In this document: positions 15,600 through 24,489 of the stretch, piece by piece
How positions within the stretch are numbered: the stretch's first letter is position 1
How the letters are laid out: every line of letters begins with the position of its first letter
Assembly: GCF_001277195.1 (NCBI RefSeq)
Contig: NZ_CP012268.1
Span: 1,798,001 to 1,862,000, forward strand
Direction of reading: 5' to 3'
Origin: Cronobacter muytjensii ATCC 51329
Lineage (GTDB): Bacteria; Pseudomonadota; Gammaproteobacteria; Enterobacterales; Enterobacteriaceae
DNA: 64,000 nucleotides
Notes under the pieces: generated by a model
Database searches by the model: none
The model's input: the letters and a program-made list of their open reading frames with translations, nothing else
What the model was told of the DNA's origin: nothing
Made by a program: the position numbers and the translations under genes

Positions 15600-16313
15600 T
15601 CAGGCGGTATGCGGGCTGAGCACGCGGCCCAGCGCGGCGAGCGCCATATCCAGAATCAGCGCGAACAACGCCGTGGCGGCAGCGCCGAGAATGAGCGTCG
15701 GGAAATCGTTCAGGTAGATGCCGGGGAAAATCAGCTCGCCGAAGCTGCTGGCGCCGATAAGAAAAGCGAGCGGCGCGGTGCCGACGTTAATGGCGGTGGC
15801 GATGCGGATACCGGAGAGCATCACCGGCCAGGCGTTGGGCAGTTCTACCTGCCAGAGTCGCTGTCCTTTGGTCATGCCGATACCGTTGGCCGCCTCCAGC
15901 AGCGAGCCTGGCACGGAGCAGAGCCCGGCATAAGTGTTGCGCACAATCGGCAGCAGGGAGGCGAGAAACAGCGCCACAATGGCGGGCTTGTCGCCGATGC
16001 CGACCACCACCATCGCCAGGGCGAGAACCGCCAGCGGCGGCAGGGTGTTGCCGATGTTAAATATCTGCATCGCATATTCCGCAAAACGACGGGCGGCAGG
16101 GCGGCTTAACAAAATGCCGCTCGGGATGCCGACCGCGAGCGCCAGCGCCATTGAGCTGAACACCAGAATCAGATGCTGTTTACCCAGATAAAGCAGATCT
16201 TCGCGGCGGGCGGCGATAGTCGCAGGGCCGATGCCCCAGACCAGCAGCCCGATAACTACCGCGAGGCCGGCCAGCGCCCCGATGGCGCGTAAAGTCAGTG
16301 AGGCTTTCTGCAT
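15600..16313 (-). CDS. osmY: OsmU-type ABC importer, second permease (first gene of operon)
   Basis: Permease of 237 residues with an N-terminal extra helix and the transport loop GSLLEAANGIGMTKGQRLWQVELP. It pairs with the other permease in the heterodimeric channel. It is first in the operon; GGGAG lies nine bases before the ATG at 16313, and the promoter must lie in 16314-16500. The name follows Salmonella osmVWXY and should not be confused with the unrelated E. coli periplasmic protein OsmY. Osmotic induction is expected from the homologous system but no diagnostic site is visible. Confidence 0.82.
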   Translation of the reverse strand: MQKASLTLRAIGALAGLAVVIGLLVWGIGPATIAARREDLLYLGKQHLILVFSSMALALAVGIPSGILLSRPAARRFAEYAMQIFNIGNTLPPLAVLALAMVVVGIGDKPAIVALFLASLLPIVRNTYAGLCSVPGSLLEAANGIGMTKGQRLWQVELPNAWPVMLSGIRIATAINVGTAPLAFLIGASSFGELIFPGIYLNDFPTLILGAAATALFALILDMALAALGRVLSPHTA

Positions 16314-16642
16314 GAGGCGTTGTCTCCCTGGTGCACGTTTTATGGCGATGGGTATCGCCTGTTGTTATGCCGTGTGTCGGCAGGGTGTATTGAGCTATAG
16401 CAACCGCGCGGGAAGGATTCCAGTCGGCGTGACCATTAACTGACAAATGGTTTATCCCGGCAATTAACGGTTTGCCCTTACGCCGTCTCGTTTACACAGC
16501 GATCAAGAGAATTATCTTAAAAGCGGAGCGCGATAAGTGACACCGTCACAAAAGAAGGTGGCTGCCGTGAAAAAATCCCGCTAATGCGAGCAGTTATGAC
16601 AGGGTCGGAAAAAGCCGAAACCTGCAAACGGAACGTGAGACG
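16314..16642. other. Intergenic region between the osm operon and ydgC
   Basis: This 329-bp divergent spacer contains the promoters of the osm operon (leftward) and ydgC (rightward). I see no ORF, repeat or terminator. A TATAGC at about 16396-16401 (minus strand GCTATA) could be part of an osm promoter, but no -35 can be paired with confidence. Confidence 0.35.
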
Positions 16643-16978
16643 ATGGGGTTGTTGATAAAAGCGCTGCCTGGCGCGGCGGTCGTGGTGCTGCCAGGCATGC
16701 TGTCGAAAACCAAAAATTATTATCTTGCCGGGCTGATCCCGCTTTTTCCGACCTTTGCGCTTATTGCGCACTATATCGTCGTCACCGGGCGCGGCGTCGG
16801 GGCGCTACGCACCACGGTGATTTTCGGCATGTGGGCGATTATTCCCTATTTTGTCTGTCTGGCCTCGCTGTGGGTGCTGAGCGGCATGGTCAAAGTGCCG
16901 CTGGCGCTCGGCGGGGCGGTCGCCTGCTGGTGCCTGAGCGCCTGGCTGCTCATTGCGCTGTGGAGCCGTTTTCACTAA
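16643..16978 (+). CDS. ydgC: GlpM-family inner-membrane protein YdgC
   Basis: A 111-residue protein with four predicted transmembrane helices, equal in length to E. coli YdgC. The segment KTKNYYLAGLIPLFPTF after helix 1 is the family hallmark (GlpM family, named for a Pseudomonas alginate/glycerol-linked protein). The biochemical role is unknown. It is convergent with dmsD and overlaps its stop by 4 bp. In E. coli this gene is next to rstA, so the neighbourhood has been rearranged here. Confidence 0.88.
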   Translation: MGLLIKALPGAAVVVLPGMLSKTKNYYLAGLIPLFPTFALIAHYIVVTGRGVGALRTTVIFGMWAIIPYFVCLASLWVLSGMVKVPLALGGAVACWCLSAWLLIALWSRFH

Positions 16979-17583
16979 CGGTACAGCGGCTTTTGCGCCA
17001 CCGGCATCGCCAGCCCACTGCGCCACCAGCCAAGCGTCGCGCGCGTCAGTTCGCCGAGCGCCACGTAAAACGGGTGACGCGCCTGTGCGCAGAAGACCTC
17101 CAGAAAGCGCGGCGCGAACGGCAGCAGATGCCAGGCCAGCAGCTCTTCCAGCTCACGCGTTATTCCCTCCCCGGCAAGCCAGGCGGCCAGCAGCAATAAC
17201 AGACCGATATGATCCGCGGGCTCCTGCGGCGGCGTTTCAAAGGCGATGGCGTTCTCACGCAGCCAGCGCTGCAACGCCTGCGTGGAGTCGCCAAACAGTA
17301 CCGATTCGCGATCGAGCCAGACCGAGCCCCACGGCGGCGCGGGCAGCGCGTGCGGGCCGATAAACAGCCGCTGCCACGCCTGCGCCAGCGTTTCGCCCTC
17401 AGCGTCAGACGCGCGAAATCCTGCAGTCAGCGCGGCGTCAAACGCCCAGGGCCACTCTCGCTCCCAGCCCGGCGCGCGCAGCGCGTCAACAATGCCGCGC
17501 GCCTGCGGGGCATCCGGCGAATAATAAAAGAGCGCGCCGAGAATACGGGCGCTGGTAGAGATATCCGTTAATGTCTGTTTCAC
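16975..17583 (-). CDS. dmsD: Tat proofreading chaperone DmsD
   Basis: TorD/DmsD-family chaperone of 202 residues (E. coli 204), cytosolic and all-helical. It binds the twin-arginine signal of DMSO-reductase-type catalytic subunits and delays export until the molybdenum cofactor is inserted. The GPHALPAPPWGSVWLD segment and EPADHIGLLLLLAAWL motif are diagnostic. It is the last gene of the ynfE-ynfG-ynfH-dmsD cluster, 44 bp after ynfH, and its client is presumably the YnfE protein encoded upstream. Confidence 0.93.
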   Translation of the reverse strand: MKQTLTDISTSARILGALFYYSPDAPQARGIVDALRAPGWEREWPWAFDAALTAGFRASDAEGETLAQAWQRLFIGPHALPAPPWGSVWLDRESVLFGDSTQALQRWLRENAIAFETPPQEPADHIGLLLLLAAWLAGEGITRELEELLAWHLLPFAPRFLEVFCAQARHPFYVALGELTRATLGWWRSGLAMPVAQKPLYR

Positions 17584-17627
17584 TGCTCACTGTCCTGAAA
17601 AAGCCGGGCGGCGTCGCCGCCCGAAGA

Positions 17628-18476
17628 TTATCCTGCAACGGTCATACCCACCGTCATATGCAGGCCATAAAAGAGGCCACGACCGATAAGCTCTCCTGCC
17701 AGCACCAGCGTAAACCCTGCAGTCAGCCCCCACGGGCGCGGCGGAACGCGGCGTATCAGCGGGCAGAGCCAGCAACCAATGCCGAGCGCCAGCAGCGCCA
17801 TGCGCCACGCCTGCCAGAAGCCGTAATCCGGCAGCAGGGCGCTCGCCTGTTGTACGGAGGTATGGATGCCCGCAAGGCTTGCGCTTTGCATCAGCGCCCC
17901 CACGAGGCTTATCACCAGCGCCAGCACACAAACCACGGTGAAAACCCGCGACCCTGCCACACCCGCGGCCGCCAGCAGAAGCGCGCCGAGCAACGGCCCG
18001 CCGAGAAACGCCGTCAGGAAAAAGCCGAGCGTGGTGTAACCGTTGTGCCAGGTGGGTATGGTGTTAATCTGATACACGCGCGTCATCGCGAAGATAAACA
18101 GCGCGCCGAGCGCCATCGCCACGATAAGCCATGCTTTCCCGAGCGCCTCCGGCATTTTGCCGAGTACTGCCACCAGCCACCACAGCCCGCCGACCGCGAA
18201 AAACAGCGATCCGCTGGCGATTTCATTACTGAGCGGCGAGTCACCGAGACGGTTCAGCGAATTAAACGCGCGCAGCGGCGAGCCGAGATGCATCACCGAG
18301 GCGAGAAACGCGATACCCATTAATACCCAGAGAAAAAACATGACGCGCACGATGCGTGCGCGGTCATTCTGATTGCCGGTAAACCACGCCTGACCGGTAA
18401 CGATAAGCCCGCCCGCCACGCACTGGCCGAGCACGGTGAATAACACCAGCGGCCATTCATGCCATCCACTTCCCAT
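17628..18476 (-). CDS. ynfH: DMSO-reductase-like membrane anchor YnfH
   Basis: Menaquinol-oxidising membrane anchor of the DmsC family, 282 residues with about eight transmembrane helices. It tethers the Mo/Fe-S subunits to the periplasmic face and feeds electrons from the quinol pool. The ATG at 18476 overlaps the ynfG stop region and follows AAGGAGG about 8 bases upstream; the longer ORF start at 18518 lies inside ynfG and is rejected. The length is close to E. coli YnfH (284). It is third in the operon ynfE-ynfG-ynfH-dmsD. Confidence 0.92.
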   Translation of the reverse strand: MGSGWHEWPLVLFTVLGQCVAGGLIVTGQAWFTGNQNDRARIVRVMFFLWVLMGIAFLASVMHLGSPLRAFNSLNRLGDSPLSNEIASGSLFFAVGGLWWLVAVLGKMPEALGKAWLIVAMALGALFIFAMTRVYQINTIPTWHNGYTTLGFFLTAFLGGPLLGALLLAAAGVAGSRVFTVVCVLALVISLVGALMQSASLAGIHTSVQQASALLPDYGFWQAWRMALLALGIGCWLCPLIRRVPPRPWGLTAGFTLVLAGELIGRGLFYGLHMTVGMTVAG

Positions 18477-18477
18477 T

Positions 18478-19095
18478 TCAGACCTCCTTCGGATTCGCCA
18501 GTCTGCCGGTGGTGTCACCGGTCGGGCGGCTGTTTGCGTTGGGTTTAATCACGATATTCGGGCGGGTAAAGTGGGCGGCGGGCAGCGGCGCGACCTGCGC
18601 CAGCGAGCCGTACTTTTTACGCAGCTCTTCAATCGGCGCCATATCCAGTGCGCGCAGCGGGCAGGATTCGACGCAAATCGGTTTTTTGCCCTCAGCGATG
18701 CGCTCATAGCAGCCGTCGCATTTGGTCATATGCCCTTTGGCCGCGTTATACTGCGGCGCGCCGTACGGACACGCCATATGGCAGTAGCGACAGCCGATGC
18801 AGACATCTTCATTCACCACCACAAAGCCATCCTCACGCTTGTGCATCGCGCCGCTCGGGCACACTTTGGCGCAGGCGGGATCCTCACAATGGTTGCACGC
18901 AATGGAGAGGTAATAAGCAAAAACGTTCTGATGCCAGACGCCGTTGTCTTCCTGCCAGTCGCCGCCCGCGTATTCATAAATGCGGCGAAAGCTCACATCT
19001 GGAGTGAGATCGTTGTAATCCTTGCACGCCAGCTCACAGGTTTTACACCCGGTGCAGCGGCTGGAATCGATATAAAAGCCATATTGTGTGGTCAT
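18478..19095 (-). CDS. ynfG: DMSO-reductase-like iron-sulfur subunit YnfG
   Basis: Electron-transfer subunit of the DmsB family, 205 residues, the E. coli length. Four [4Fe-4S] cysteine sets are visible in order: CTGCKTCELACK, CNHCEDPACAKVCP, CIGCRYCHMACPYG, and CDGC...CVESCP. It passes electrons from the membrane anchor to the molybdopterin subunit. It lacks its own signal peptide, as expected for a protein exported by hitch-hiking with the Tat substrate YnfE. It lies 9 bp after ynfE and is followed directly by ynfH. Confidence 0.95.
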   Translation of the reverse strand: MTTQYGFYIDSSRCTGCKTCELACKDYNDLTPDVSFRRIYEYAGGDWQEDNGVWHQNVFAYYLSIACNHCEDPACAKVCPSGAMHKREDGFVVVNEDVCIGCRYCHMACPYGAPQYNAAKGHMTKCDGCYERIAEGKKPICVESCPLRALDMAPIEELRKKYGSLAQVAPLPAAHFTRPNIVIKPNANSRPTGDTTGRLANPKEV

Positions 19096-19104
19096 CGGGA
19101 CTCC

Positions 19105-21540
19105 TTAAACCCTGGCAAGCTGAACCAGATTGCTGTGAGACGGGTTTCCTTTCGCCAGCGGTGATGGCCGCTGGGTGGTCAGTACGTTAATGGAACCGGC
19201 GTGATCGATGCCCTGCGCATCAGGCTGGTACCACGCGCCTTCACCCAGCGCCACGACGCCCGGCATAATGCGCGGCGTCACTTTCGCCTCGATGCGCGCT
19301 TCGCCGCGCGCGTTCCAGACCCGCACCTGGTCGCCATCATTGATGCCGCGCGCCTGCGCATCCTGCGGATTGATCCAGATCTGCTGGCGGCAGGCGGCCT
19401 GTAAAACATCGACGTTGCCGTAAGTGGAATGGGTGCGGGATTTATAGTGAAAACCGGTGAGCTGGAGCGGGTAGTGCGCATGCTGCGGATCGGTTGCCTG
19501 TTCAAAGCCGGGGCTGTAGACCGGCAGCGGGTGGATCACATCGCCTTGCGGCAACTGCCAGTGCGCGGCGATATCGGCAAGCGCCGAGGAGTAAATCTCG
19601 ATTTTGCCGGAGGGCGTGGTAAGCGGGTTCGCGGTCGGGTTTTCACGGAAAGCCTGATAGGCGACGTGATGGCCCTGCGGATCGCGAAGCTTAAAAATGC
19701 CCTGCTTACGGAACGTCTCAAAATCCGGCAGCTCGGGGATAGCACGCCGCGATTGCGCGTAAAGATGGCGCAGCCAGCCTTCCTGCGTGCGGCCTTCAGT
19801 AAATTTATCGCTGACACCCATACGCGCCGCCAGCGCGCTGGTGATGTCATAGATAGTGCGGCATTCAAAGCGCGGCGCAATGGCCCGATCGGCGAAAATC
19901 ACGTAGGCCATGTTGCCGCAGGAGGCGTCGAGCGCGAAATCCATCTGCTCCGACGCGGTGCAGTCCGGCAGCAGGATATCGGCATAGCGCGCCGAGGCGG
20001 TCATATGGCAGTCGATGACAACGATCAGCTCGCACTTTTTATCGTCCTGCAAAATTTCATGGGTGCGGTTGATGTTTGAGTGCTGGTTAACAAGACAGTT
20101 ACCGGCGTAGTTCCAGATCATCTTAATCGGCACGTCGAGCTTCTCTTTACCCCGCACGCCGTCGGCGGTCGCGGTCATCGACGGGCCGCGCTCGATGGCG
20201 TCGGTCCAGGTAAACATTGAGATACTGGTCTGTACCGGGTTTTCCAGCGTCGGCATCCGCGCGAAGGGGAGCGAGAATGAGCCTTCGCGCGCGCCGCTGT
20301 TGCCGCCGTGAACGCCGACATTGCCGGTGAGGATTGGAAGCATCGCTATCGCGCGGCAAGCCAGTTCGCCGTTAGAGTGGCGCTGCGGCCCCCAGCCCTG
20401 CGCGATAAACGCCGGTTTGGCCTCGCCGATTTCGCGGGCGAGTTTGATAATGCGCGCTTCGGGGATGCCGGTAATGGGCGCGGCCCAGGCGGGCGTTTTG
20501 GCTATTCCGTCCGGCCCGTCGCCGAGAATATACGCCTTATAATGACCATTGGCAGGCGCGCCGGGCGGCAGGGTTTTCTCGTCATAGCCGACGCAGTAGT
20601 TATCCAGAAACGCCTGATCGACATAGTTTTCAGCGATCAATACCCAGGCGATGGCGGAGGCCAGCGCGGCATCGGTGCCAGGGCGGATCGGGATCCATTC
20701 ATCCTCGCGCCCGGCGGCGGTGTCGGTATAGCGTGGATCGATGACTATCATCCGCGCCTGCGATGCGGCGCGCGCCTGTTCAAGGTAGTACGTCACGCCG
20801 CCGCCGCTCATGCGGGTTTCGCCAGGGTTATTGCCAAACAGTACCACCAGCTTGCTGTTGGCAATATCCGATGGGCTGTTCCCGTCAGCCCAGCCGCCAT
20901 AGGTGTAGTTAAGGCCTGCGGCGATCTGCGCGCTGGAGTAGTCGCCGTAGTGATTAAGATAACCGCCGCAGCAGTTCATCAGCCGGGCAATCAGCGTTTT
21001 GCCTGGCGGCCAGGAGCGGGTCATGGTGCCGCCGAGCGTGCCGGTGCCGTAGTTGAGATAAATCGCCTCGTTGCCGTATTCGCTGATAATGCGCTTCATC
21101 CCCTGGCTGATGGTATCCAGCGCTTCTTCCCAGCTGATGCGCACGAATTTGCCTTCGCCGCGTTTGCCGACGCGCTTCATGGGGTATTTCAGACGATCAG
21201 GATTGTAGACGCGCCGCCGCATGGAGCGCCCGCGCAGGCAGGCGCGTACCTGGTGCAACCCGTTATAGTCATCGGTGCCGGTGTTATCGGTTTCGACATA
21301 GCGGATCTCGCCATTCACTACATGCATTCGCAGCGGGCAGCGGCTGCCGCAGTTGACGGTGCACGCGCTCCAGACGACACGTTCATCCGGCGCGCCAACG
21401 GCGCGTCCCACTGCGGCGGCGGCATGCCGGAGCCCGAAGGGCAGAGAGATGCCGCCTGCCGCCAGCGCCAGACCGCCCAGCGCGGTAGATTTCACCAGCG
21501 TACGGCGGCTGATCCCGGCCGGACTATCGGTATTTGACAT
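19105..21540 (-). CDS. ynfE: DMSO/selenate reductase-like molybdopterin subunit YnfE/YnfF
   Basis: Catalytic Mo-bis-MGD oxidoreductase of the DmsA family, 811 residues from the ATG at 21540. A Tat signal (SRRTLVKSTALGGLALA, Arg12-Arg13) is followed by the N-terminal [4Fe-4S] cysteines Cys60, Cys64 and Cys68 (CTVNCGSRC) and a fourth at ACLRGRS. E. coli has two tandem paralogues, ynfE and ynfF; only one is present here, so the symbol is approximate. In E. coli ynfE has been linked to selenate reduction. The longer ORF to 21630 has no ribosome-binding site. An FNR-like site lies about 215 bp upstream, suggesting anaerobic induction. Confidence 0.92.
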   Translation of the reverse strand: MSNTDSPAGISRRTLVKSTALGGLALAAGGISLPFGLRHAAAAVGRAVGAPDERVVWSACTVNCGSRCPLRMHVVNGEIRYVETDNTGTDDYNGLHQVRACLRGRSMRRRVYNPDRLKYPMKRVGKRGEGKFVRISWEEALDTISQGMKRIISEYGNEAIYLNYGTGTLGGTMTRSWPPGKTLIARLMNCCGGYLNHYGDYSSAQIAAGLNYTYGGWADGNSPSDIANSKLVVLFGNNPGETRMSGGGVTYYLEQARAASQARMIVIDPRYTDTAAGREDEWIPIRPGTDAALASAIAWVLIAENYVDQAFLDNYCVGYDEKTLPPGAPANGHYKAYILGDGPDGIAKTPAWAAPITGIPEARIIKLAREIGEAKPAFIAQGWGPQRHSNGELACRAIAMLPILTGNVGVHGGNSGAREGSFSLPFARMPTLENPVQTSISMFTWTDAIERGPSMTATADGVRGKEKLDVPIKMIWNYAGNCLVNQHSNINRTHEILQDDKKCELIVVIDCHMTASARYADILLPDCTASEQMDFALDASCGNMAYVIFADRAIAPRFECRTIYDITSALAARMGVSDKFTEGRTQEGWLRHLYAQSRRAIPELPDFETFRKQGIFKLRDPQGHHVAYQAFRENPTANPLTTPSGKIEIYSSALADIAAHWQLPQGDVIHPLPVYSPGFEQATDPQHAHYPLQLTGFHYKSRTHSTYGNVDVLQAACRQQIWINPQDAQARGINDGDQVRVWNARGEARIEAKVTPRIMPGVVALGEGAWYQPDAQGIDHAGSINVLTTQRPSPLAKGNPSHSNLVQLARV

Positions 21541-21755
21541 TACTTGCTCCTTGTCTCCATAGCGGAGAGTCAATGTGGTACCTGTTGTCAGGGTTGTGGT
21601 TAGCCCGCAGCGGATCTTCGCTATATGCACAAGCCTGGTGTGCTGCGGATTGCCTCTGGCGAGCAGCGACCGGCGGCCATGAGGGAAAAATTCAGACGAT
21701 TAGAGCGCTAATGATTAGCGTGGGAAGATTTTTACCCAGAATGGAGTAGTAAACG

Positions 21756-21769
21756 TTAACGAGGGTCAA
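21756..21769 (-). promoter_or_regulatory. Possible FNR site upstream of ynfE
   Basis: TTAAC-GAGG-GTCAA (21756-21769) matches seven of ten positions of the FNR consensus TTGAT-N4-ATCAA. It is the best candidate in the 285-bp spacer 21541-21825, which otherwise contains only the ynfD terminator. The distance to ynfE (about 215 bp) is large, so confidence is low. Confidence 0.35.
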
Positions 21770-21798
21770 TAGATGGGGCTTGAGGGATGTGACAGGAA

Positions 21799-21821
21799 CA
21801 AAAAAGGGGCCGAAGCCCCTT
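21799..21821 (-). terminator. Rho-independent terminator of ynfD
   Basis: Read on the minus strand, AAGGGGC-TTCG-GCCCCTT forms a 7-bp stem with a stable UUCG tetraloop followed by a T-run (complement of 21799-21805). It begins 5 bases after the ynfD stop. Confidence 0.9.
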
Positions 21822-21825
21822 ATAA

Positions 21826-22122
21826 TTATTGTGGTTCGCTCGCCGCGCCTTGCGACGTCGCACCGCCTGCGGCGTTACCGCTCTGGGTGCGGGTATAGAG
21901 AATTTTTTGCGTATCGTTGGCGCAGTGGCCGACAACCTGCGCATCCGGCTGGTCAGCCTGGTCATTAGGCACGATAGTTAACGTAAACCCGTTTTCCGGT
22001 ACGCCATTATTAATGATGCGCTGTTCAATATCGGCTTTTACCCGTTCACAGGAGTTTTGCGCGGCGCTGACCGGCAATGTCGCGGCCAGCAGCAGGGCGC
22101 CTGCCCAGTAACGTTTTTTCAT
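21826..22122 (-). CDS. ynfD: DUF1161 periplasmic protein YnfD
   Basis: Small exported protein of 98 residues with a signal peptide (MKKRYWAGALLLAATLPVSA-AQ). The mature part has two cysteines (NSCERVKADIEQ and VGHCANDTQ) that probably form a disulfide, and the NNGVPENGFTL signature of the DUF1161 family. The tail is low-complexity (GNAAGGATSQGAASEPQ). The function is unknown. The position between ynfE and ynfC is conserved with E. coli. It has its own terminator. Confidence 0.85.
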   Translation of the reverse strand: MKKRYWAGALLLAATLPVSAAQNSCERVKADIEQRIINNGVPENGFTLTIVPNDQADQPDAQVVGHCANDTQKILYTRTQSGNAAGGATSQGAASEPQ

Positions 22123-22237
22123 TAACGGCTCCTTATTGGCGTAAAACAGATGTAGTAAGCATAGCAGTTGTTATATATATCACTGACTTTTCAGATATCA
22201 TGCCGCTTTTGGCGAGGCCGCAGAAGGATAATAAAAC

Positions 22238-22945
22238 GTGAATAAATACGTGACGGTAATGATGGTGTCGCTGGCGCTGACCGGCTGCGATAAGCCGGAC
22301 GCGCTCGCGCCGTTCAGCCCGGAAATGGCCAGTTTCTCCAGCGAGTTTAATTTCGATCCGCTGCGCGGCCCGGTAAAAAACTTCACCCAGAAGCTGATAA
22401 ACGACAGCGGCGACGTGGAAACCGAAGTCAATGGCACGCTTTCAGAAGAGGGGTGCTTCGAGACGCTGAACTACGTCGATAAACCGAGCAACAGCCATCT
22501 CTCGCTGGTGCTGGACGCGAATTATTACCTGGACGCGCTGACCCGCGAAAAGCGCATCCGGCTACAGGGCAAATGCCAGCTGGCGGAGCTGCCGGCGGTC
22601 GGCATGATCTATGAAACCAACGAGCGCGAATTCGTGGTGAAAGGGCATACGCAGGAAGTCACGGTCAGCTACCGTTACGACGACGAAGGCTATCCGCTTG
22701 GCAAAACCAGCAAAGCCAAAGACGCGGAGCTTTCCACGATAGCCACGCCGAGCGACAAGCGTAAAAAGCATGACTACACCTCGGTGACGAAACTTAACGA
22801 CAAGGTCGTCGATACCGCGAAGCAAAGTTGCGAATATGACCGCCATCTCAATCCGTTAAGCTGCGTGCTGGAACTGACCGACACGGGCACAACGCCGCCA
22901 AAACAGCATAAGTTCACCATCCAGAACGAAATCAATTACTACTGA
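22238..22945 (+). CDS. ynfC: UPF0257 lipoprotein YnfC
   Basis: Predicted lipoprotein of 235 residues; E. coli YnfC has 236. The lipobox LALTGC places the acylated cysteine at position 17, and Asp at +2 (CDK) suggests retention in the inner membrane. The mature protein is hydrophilic with repeated beta-rich segments and no catalytic motif. The function is unknown. It is divergent from ynfD and convergent with speG, as in E. coli. Confidence 0.9.
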   Translation: MNKYVTVMMVSLALTGCDKPDALAPFSPEMASFSSEFNFDPLRGPVKNFTQKLINDSGDVETEVNGTLSEEGCFETLNYVDKPSNSHLSLVLDANYYLDALTREKRIRLQGKCQLAELPAVGMIYETNEREFVVKGHTQEVTVSYRYDDEGYPLGKTSKAKDAELSTIATPSDKRKKHDYTSVTKLNDKVVDTAKQSCEYDRHLNPLSCVLELTDTGTTPPKQHKFTIQNEINYY

Positions 22946-22964
22946 CAGGCGGTGTAGTGACGGG

Positions 22965-22997
22965 CCGTGAAAAGCGCAGGCATCCTGCGCTTCACGG
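22965..22997. terminator. Long hairpin between convergent ynfC and speG
   Basis: CCGTGAA-AA-GCGCAGG (22965-22980) pairs with CCTGCGCTTCACGG (22984-22997), with a two-A bulge. It sits between two stop codons and could end transcription from both sides, but lacks a clear T-tract. Confidence 0.55.
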
Positions 22998-22999
22998 GC

Positions 23000-23560
23000 T
23001 TACTGCGCGGTGGGTTTCAGCAGGCTGTTCCCGGCAGGTTTGAGCTGCGTCAGATACTGATGCTGGAAAATGCACATGCGGATGGTGTTACGATACTCGC
23101 CATTAATAAAGAATTCATGGACCAGCTCGCCCTCGACCATAAAGCCCAGCTTGCGATAAATATGGATGGCTTTGGCGTTCTCTTTATCGACGATCAGATA
23201 GAGCTTATAGAGGTTCAGCACTGTAAAGCCGTAATCCATCGCAAGCTTCGCCGCGCGGCTGGCGAGGCCTTTGCCCTGATGTTCCGGGGAGATGATTATC
23301 TGGAATTCGGCGCGGCGGTGAACATGGTTAATTTCCACCAGCTCCACCAGGCCCGCTTTATCGCCGTCGCACTCCACCACAAAGCGGCGTTCGCTCTGAT
23401 CGTGAATATGTTTGTCATAGAGATCGGAAAGCTCAACGAACGCTTCATAAGGTTCTTCAAACCAGTAGCGCATCACGCTGGCGTTATTGTCGAGCTGATG
23501 GACGAAACGCAAATCTTCGCGTTCCAGCGGGCGCAGTTTGACATCAACGTAGTCTGACAT
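23000..23560 (-). CDS. speG: Spermidine N1-acetyltransferase SpeG
   Basis: GNAT-family enzyme of 186 residues that transfers acetyl from acetyl-CoA to spermidine and spermine, lowering toxicity of excess polyamine. The acetyl-CoA loop is visible as PEHQGKGLASRA, and the acidic allosteric polyamine-site region lies in the N-terminal half (NNASVMRYWFEEPYEAF). The protein is cytosolic and forms dodecamers in homologues. It is convergent with ynfC and 66 bp downstream of ynfB, as in E. coli. Together with mdtJI it forms the spermidine-detoxification capacity in this region. Confidence 0.95.
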   Translation of the reverse strand: MSDYVDVKLRPLEREDLRFVHQLDNNASVMRYWFEEPYEAFVELSDLYDKHIHDQSERRFVVECDGDKAGLVELVEINHVHRRAEFQIIISPEHQGKGLASRAAKLAMDYGFTVLNLYKLYLIVDKENAKAIHIYRKLGFMVEGELVHEFFINGEYRNTIRMCIFQHQYLTQLKPAGNSLLKPTAQ

Positions 23561-23626
23561 CGTTCATCCTTTTTGTGCGCGGGAAAGCCGGCCCCCGGCG
23601 GGCGGGAGCCGTGGTGCAAACGAGCG

Positions 23627-23956
23627 TTACGGATTAATGACGCGGCCGGTGCGGCGGTCAAGACAACGCAGGGTGTTAGGCTCCCAGTAGGCGTTGAGGT
23701 TGGCGCTTTTTTCGCAGTTATCCTGGGCGTCAAACGCGACATCCGCTTTATCCCACTCTTTTTCGGCGCGTTTATTGACTTTCTGGCGTAAAGAACGGGT
23801 GTCATTCCATTGCTCTTTATCCATCGCGGCGTCCTGACGGGTGCGGGCGTTGTCGCCGGATTCGATAATCAGTTTATCGGTCTGCGCGTGGGCAACGCTG
23901 GTGAATGCACCGGTCAACAGCACCAGCAGCAGTGAGTGGCGAAGGAATTTATTCAT
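23627..23956 (-). CDS. ynfB: UPF0482 periplasmic protein YnfB
   Basis: Exported protein of 109 residues with a signal peptide (MNKFLRHSLLLVLLTGAFTSVAHA-QT). The mature part is charged and carries two cysteines (DNCEKSAN and LRCLDRRTG) that are likely disulfide-bonded. The function is unknown. It is slightly shorter than E. coli YnfB (113). Divergent from ynfA with 116 bp between, and upstream of speG on the same strand. Confidence 0.9.
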   Translation of the reverse strand: MNKFLRHSLLLVLLTGAFTSVAHAQTDKLIIESGDNARTRQDAAMDKEQWNDTRSLRQKVNKRAEKEWDKADVAFDAQDNCEKSANLNAYWEPNTLRCLDRRTGRVINP

Positions 23957-24072
23957 GGCGATATCCTTAATGAAGCTGTTCTTGTCGTGAAGCCGACACG
24001 CTTTACTATATCATCGTGCGCGAATCGCGCACAGCGGCGACGATTGCCGATATTATCTACATGAGCCTCAAT

Positions 24073-24399
24073 ATGATTAAAACCACTTTGCTTTTTTTCG
24101 CCACCGCGCTTGCGGAGATCGTCGGCTGTTTTTTGCCGTGGCTGTGGCTGCGCAAGGGGGCGAGCATACTCTGGCTGCTGCCTGCGGCGCTGTCGCTGAT
24201 GCTGTTTGTCTGGCTGCTGACGCTGCACCCGGCGGCGAGCGGGCGGGTCTATGCCGCTTACGGCGGCGTCTATGTGATGACCGCGCTGCTCTGGCTGCGC
24301 GTCGTCGACGGTGTCCGCCTGAGCGTTTACGACTGGGCGGGGGCGGCGGTGGCGCTGTGCGGCATGCTGATTATCGTCACCGGCTGGGGCCGCGCCTGA
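24073..24399 (+). CDS. ynfA: UPF0060 membrane protein YnfA
   Basis: A 108-residue inner-membrane protein with four helices, SMR-like in size. The start MIKTTLLFFATALAEIVGC and end ITGWGRA-type tail (IIVTGWGRA) agree with E. coli YnfA. The ATG at 24073 is preferred over the upstream codon at 24016, because it restores the conserved length. The membrane Glu in LAEIVGC is placed as in SMR exporters, and homologues have been proposed to act as multidrug efflux proteins. Orientation relative to ynfB is as in E. coli. Confidence 0.9.
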   Translation: MIKTTLLFFATALAEIVGCFLPWLWLRKGASILWLLPAALSLMLFVWLLTLHPAASGRVYAAYGGVYVMTALLWLRVVDGVRLSVYDWAGAAVALCGMLIIVTGWGRA

Positions 24400-24437
24400 C
24401 GTTTCTGTGAATTCCTCTTTACGGGTAACTCTGGCAG

Positions 24438-24470
24438 CGCTTCACGCTTTGTGAAGCGTCGCGCATTTTT
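24438..24470 (+). terminator. Probable terminator of ynfA
   Basis: CGCTTCAC (24438-24445) pairs with GTGAAGCG (24451-24458) around GCTTT; five T follow after eight bases. It lies between ynfA and the mannonate operon. The gap before the T-run makes efficiency uncertain. Confidence 0.5.
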
Positions 24471-24489
24471 CCTCTTAATCAACTTGTAT

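Noticed and set aside
20308..21537. 409-codon plus-strand ORF
   Set aside because: Antisense to the molybdopterin subunit gene, without ribosome-binding site or family features.
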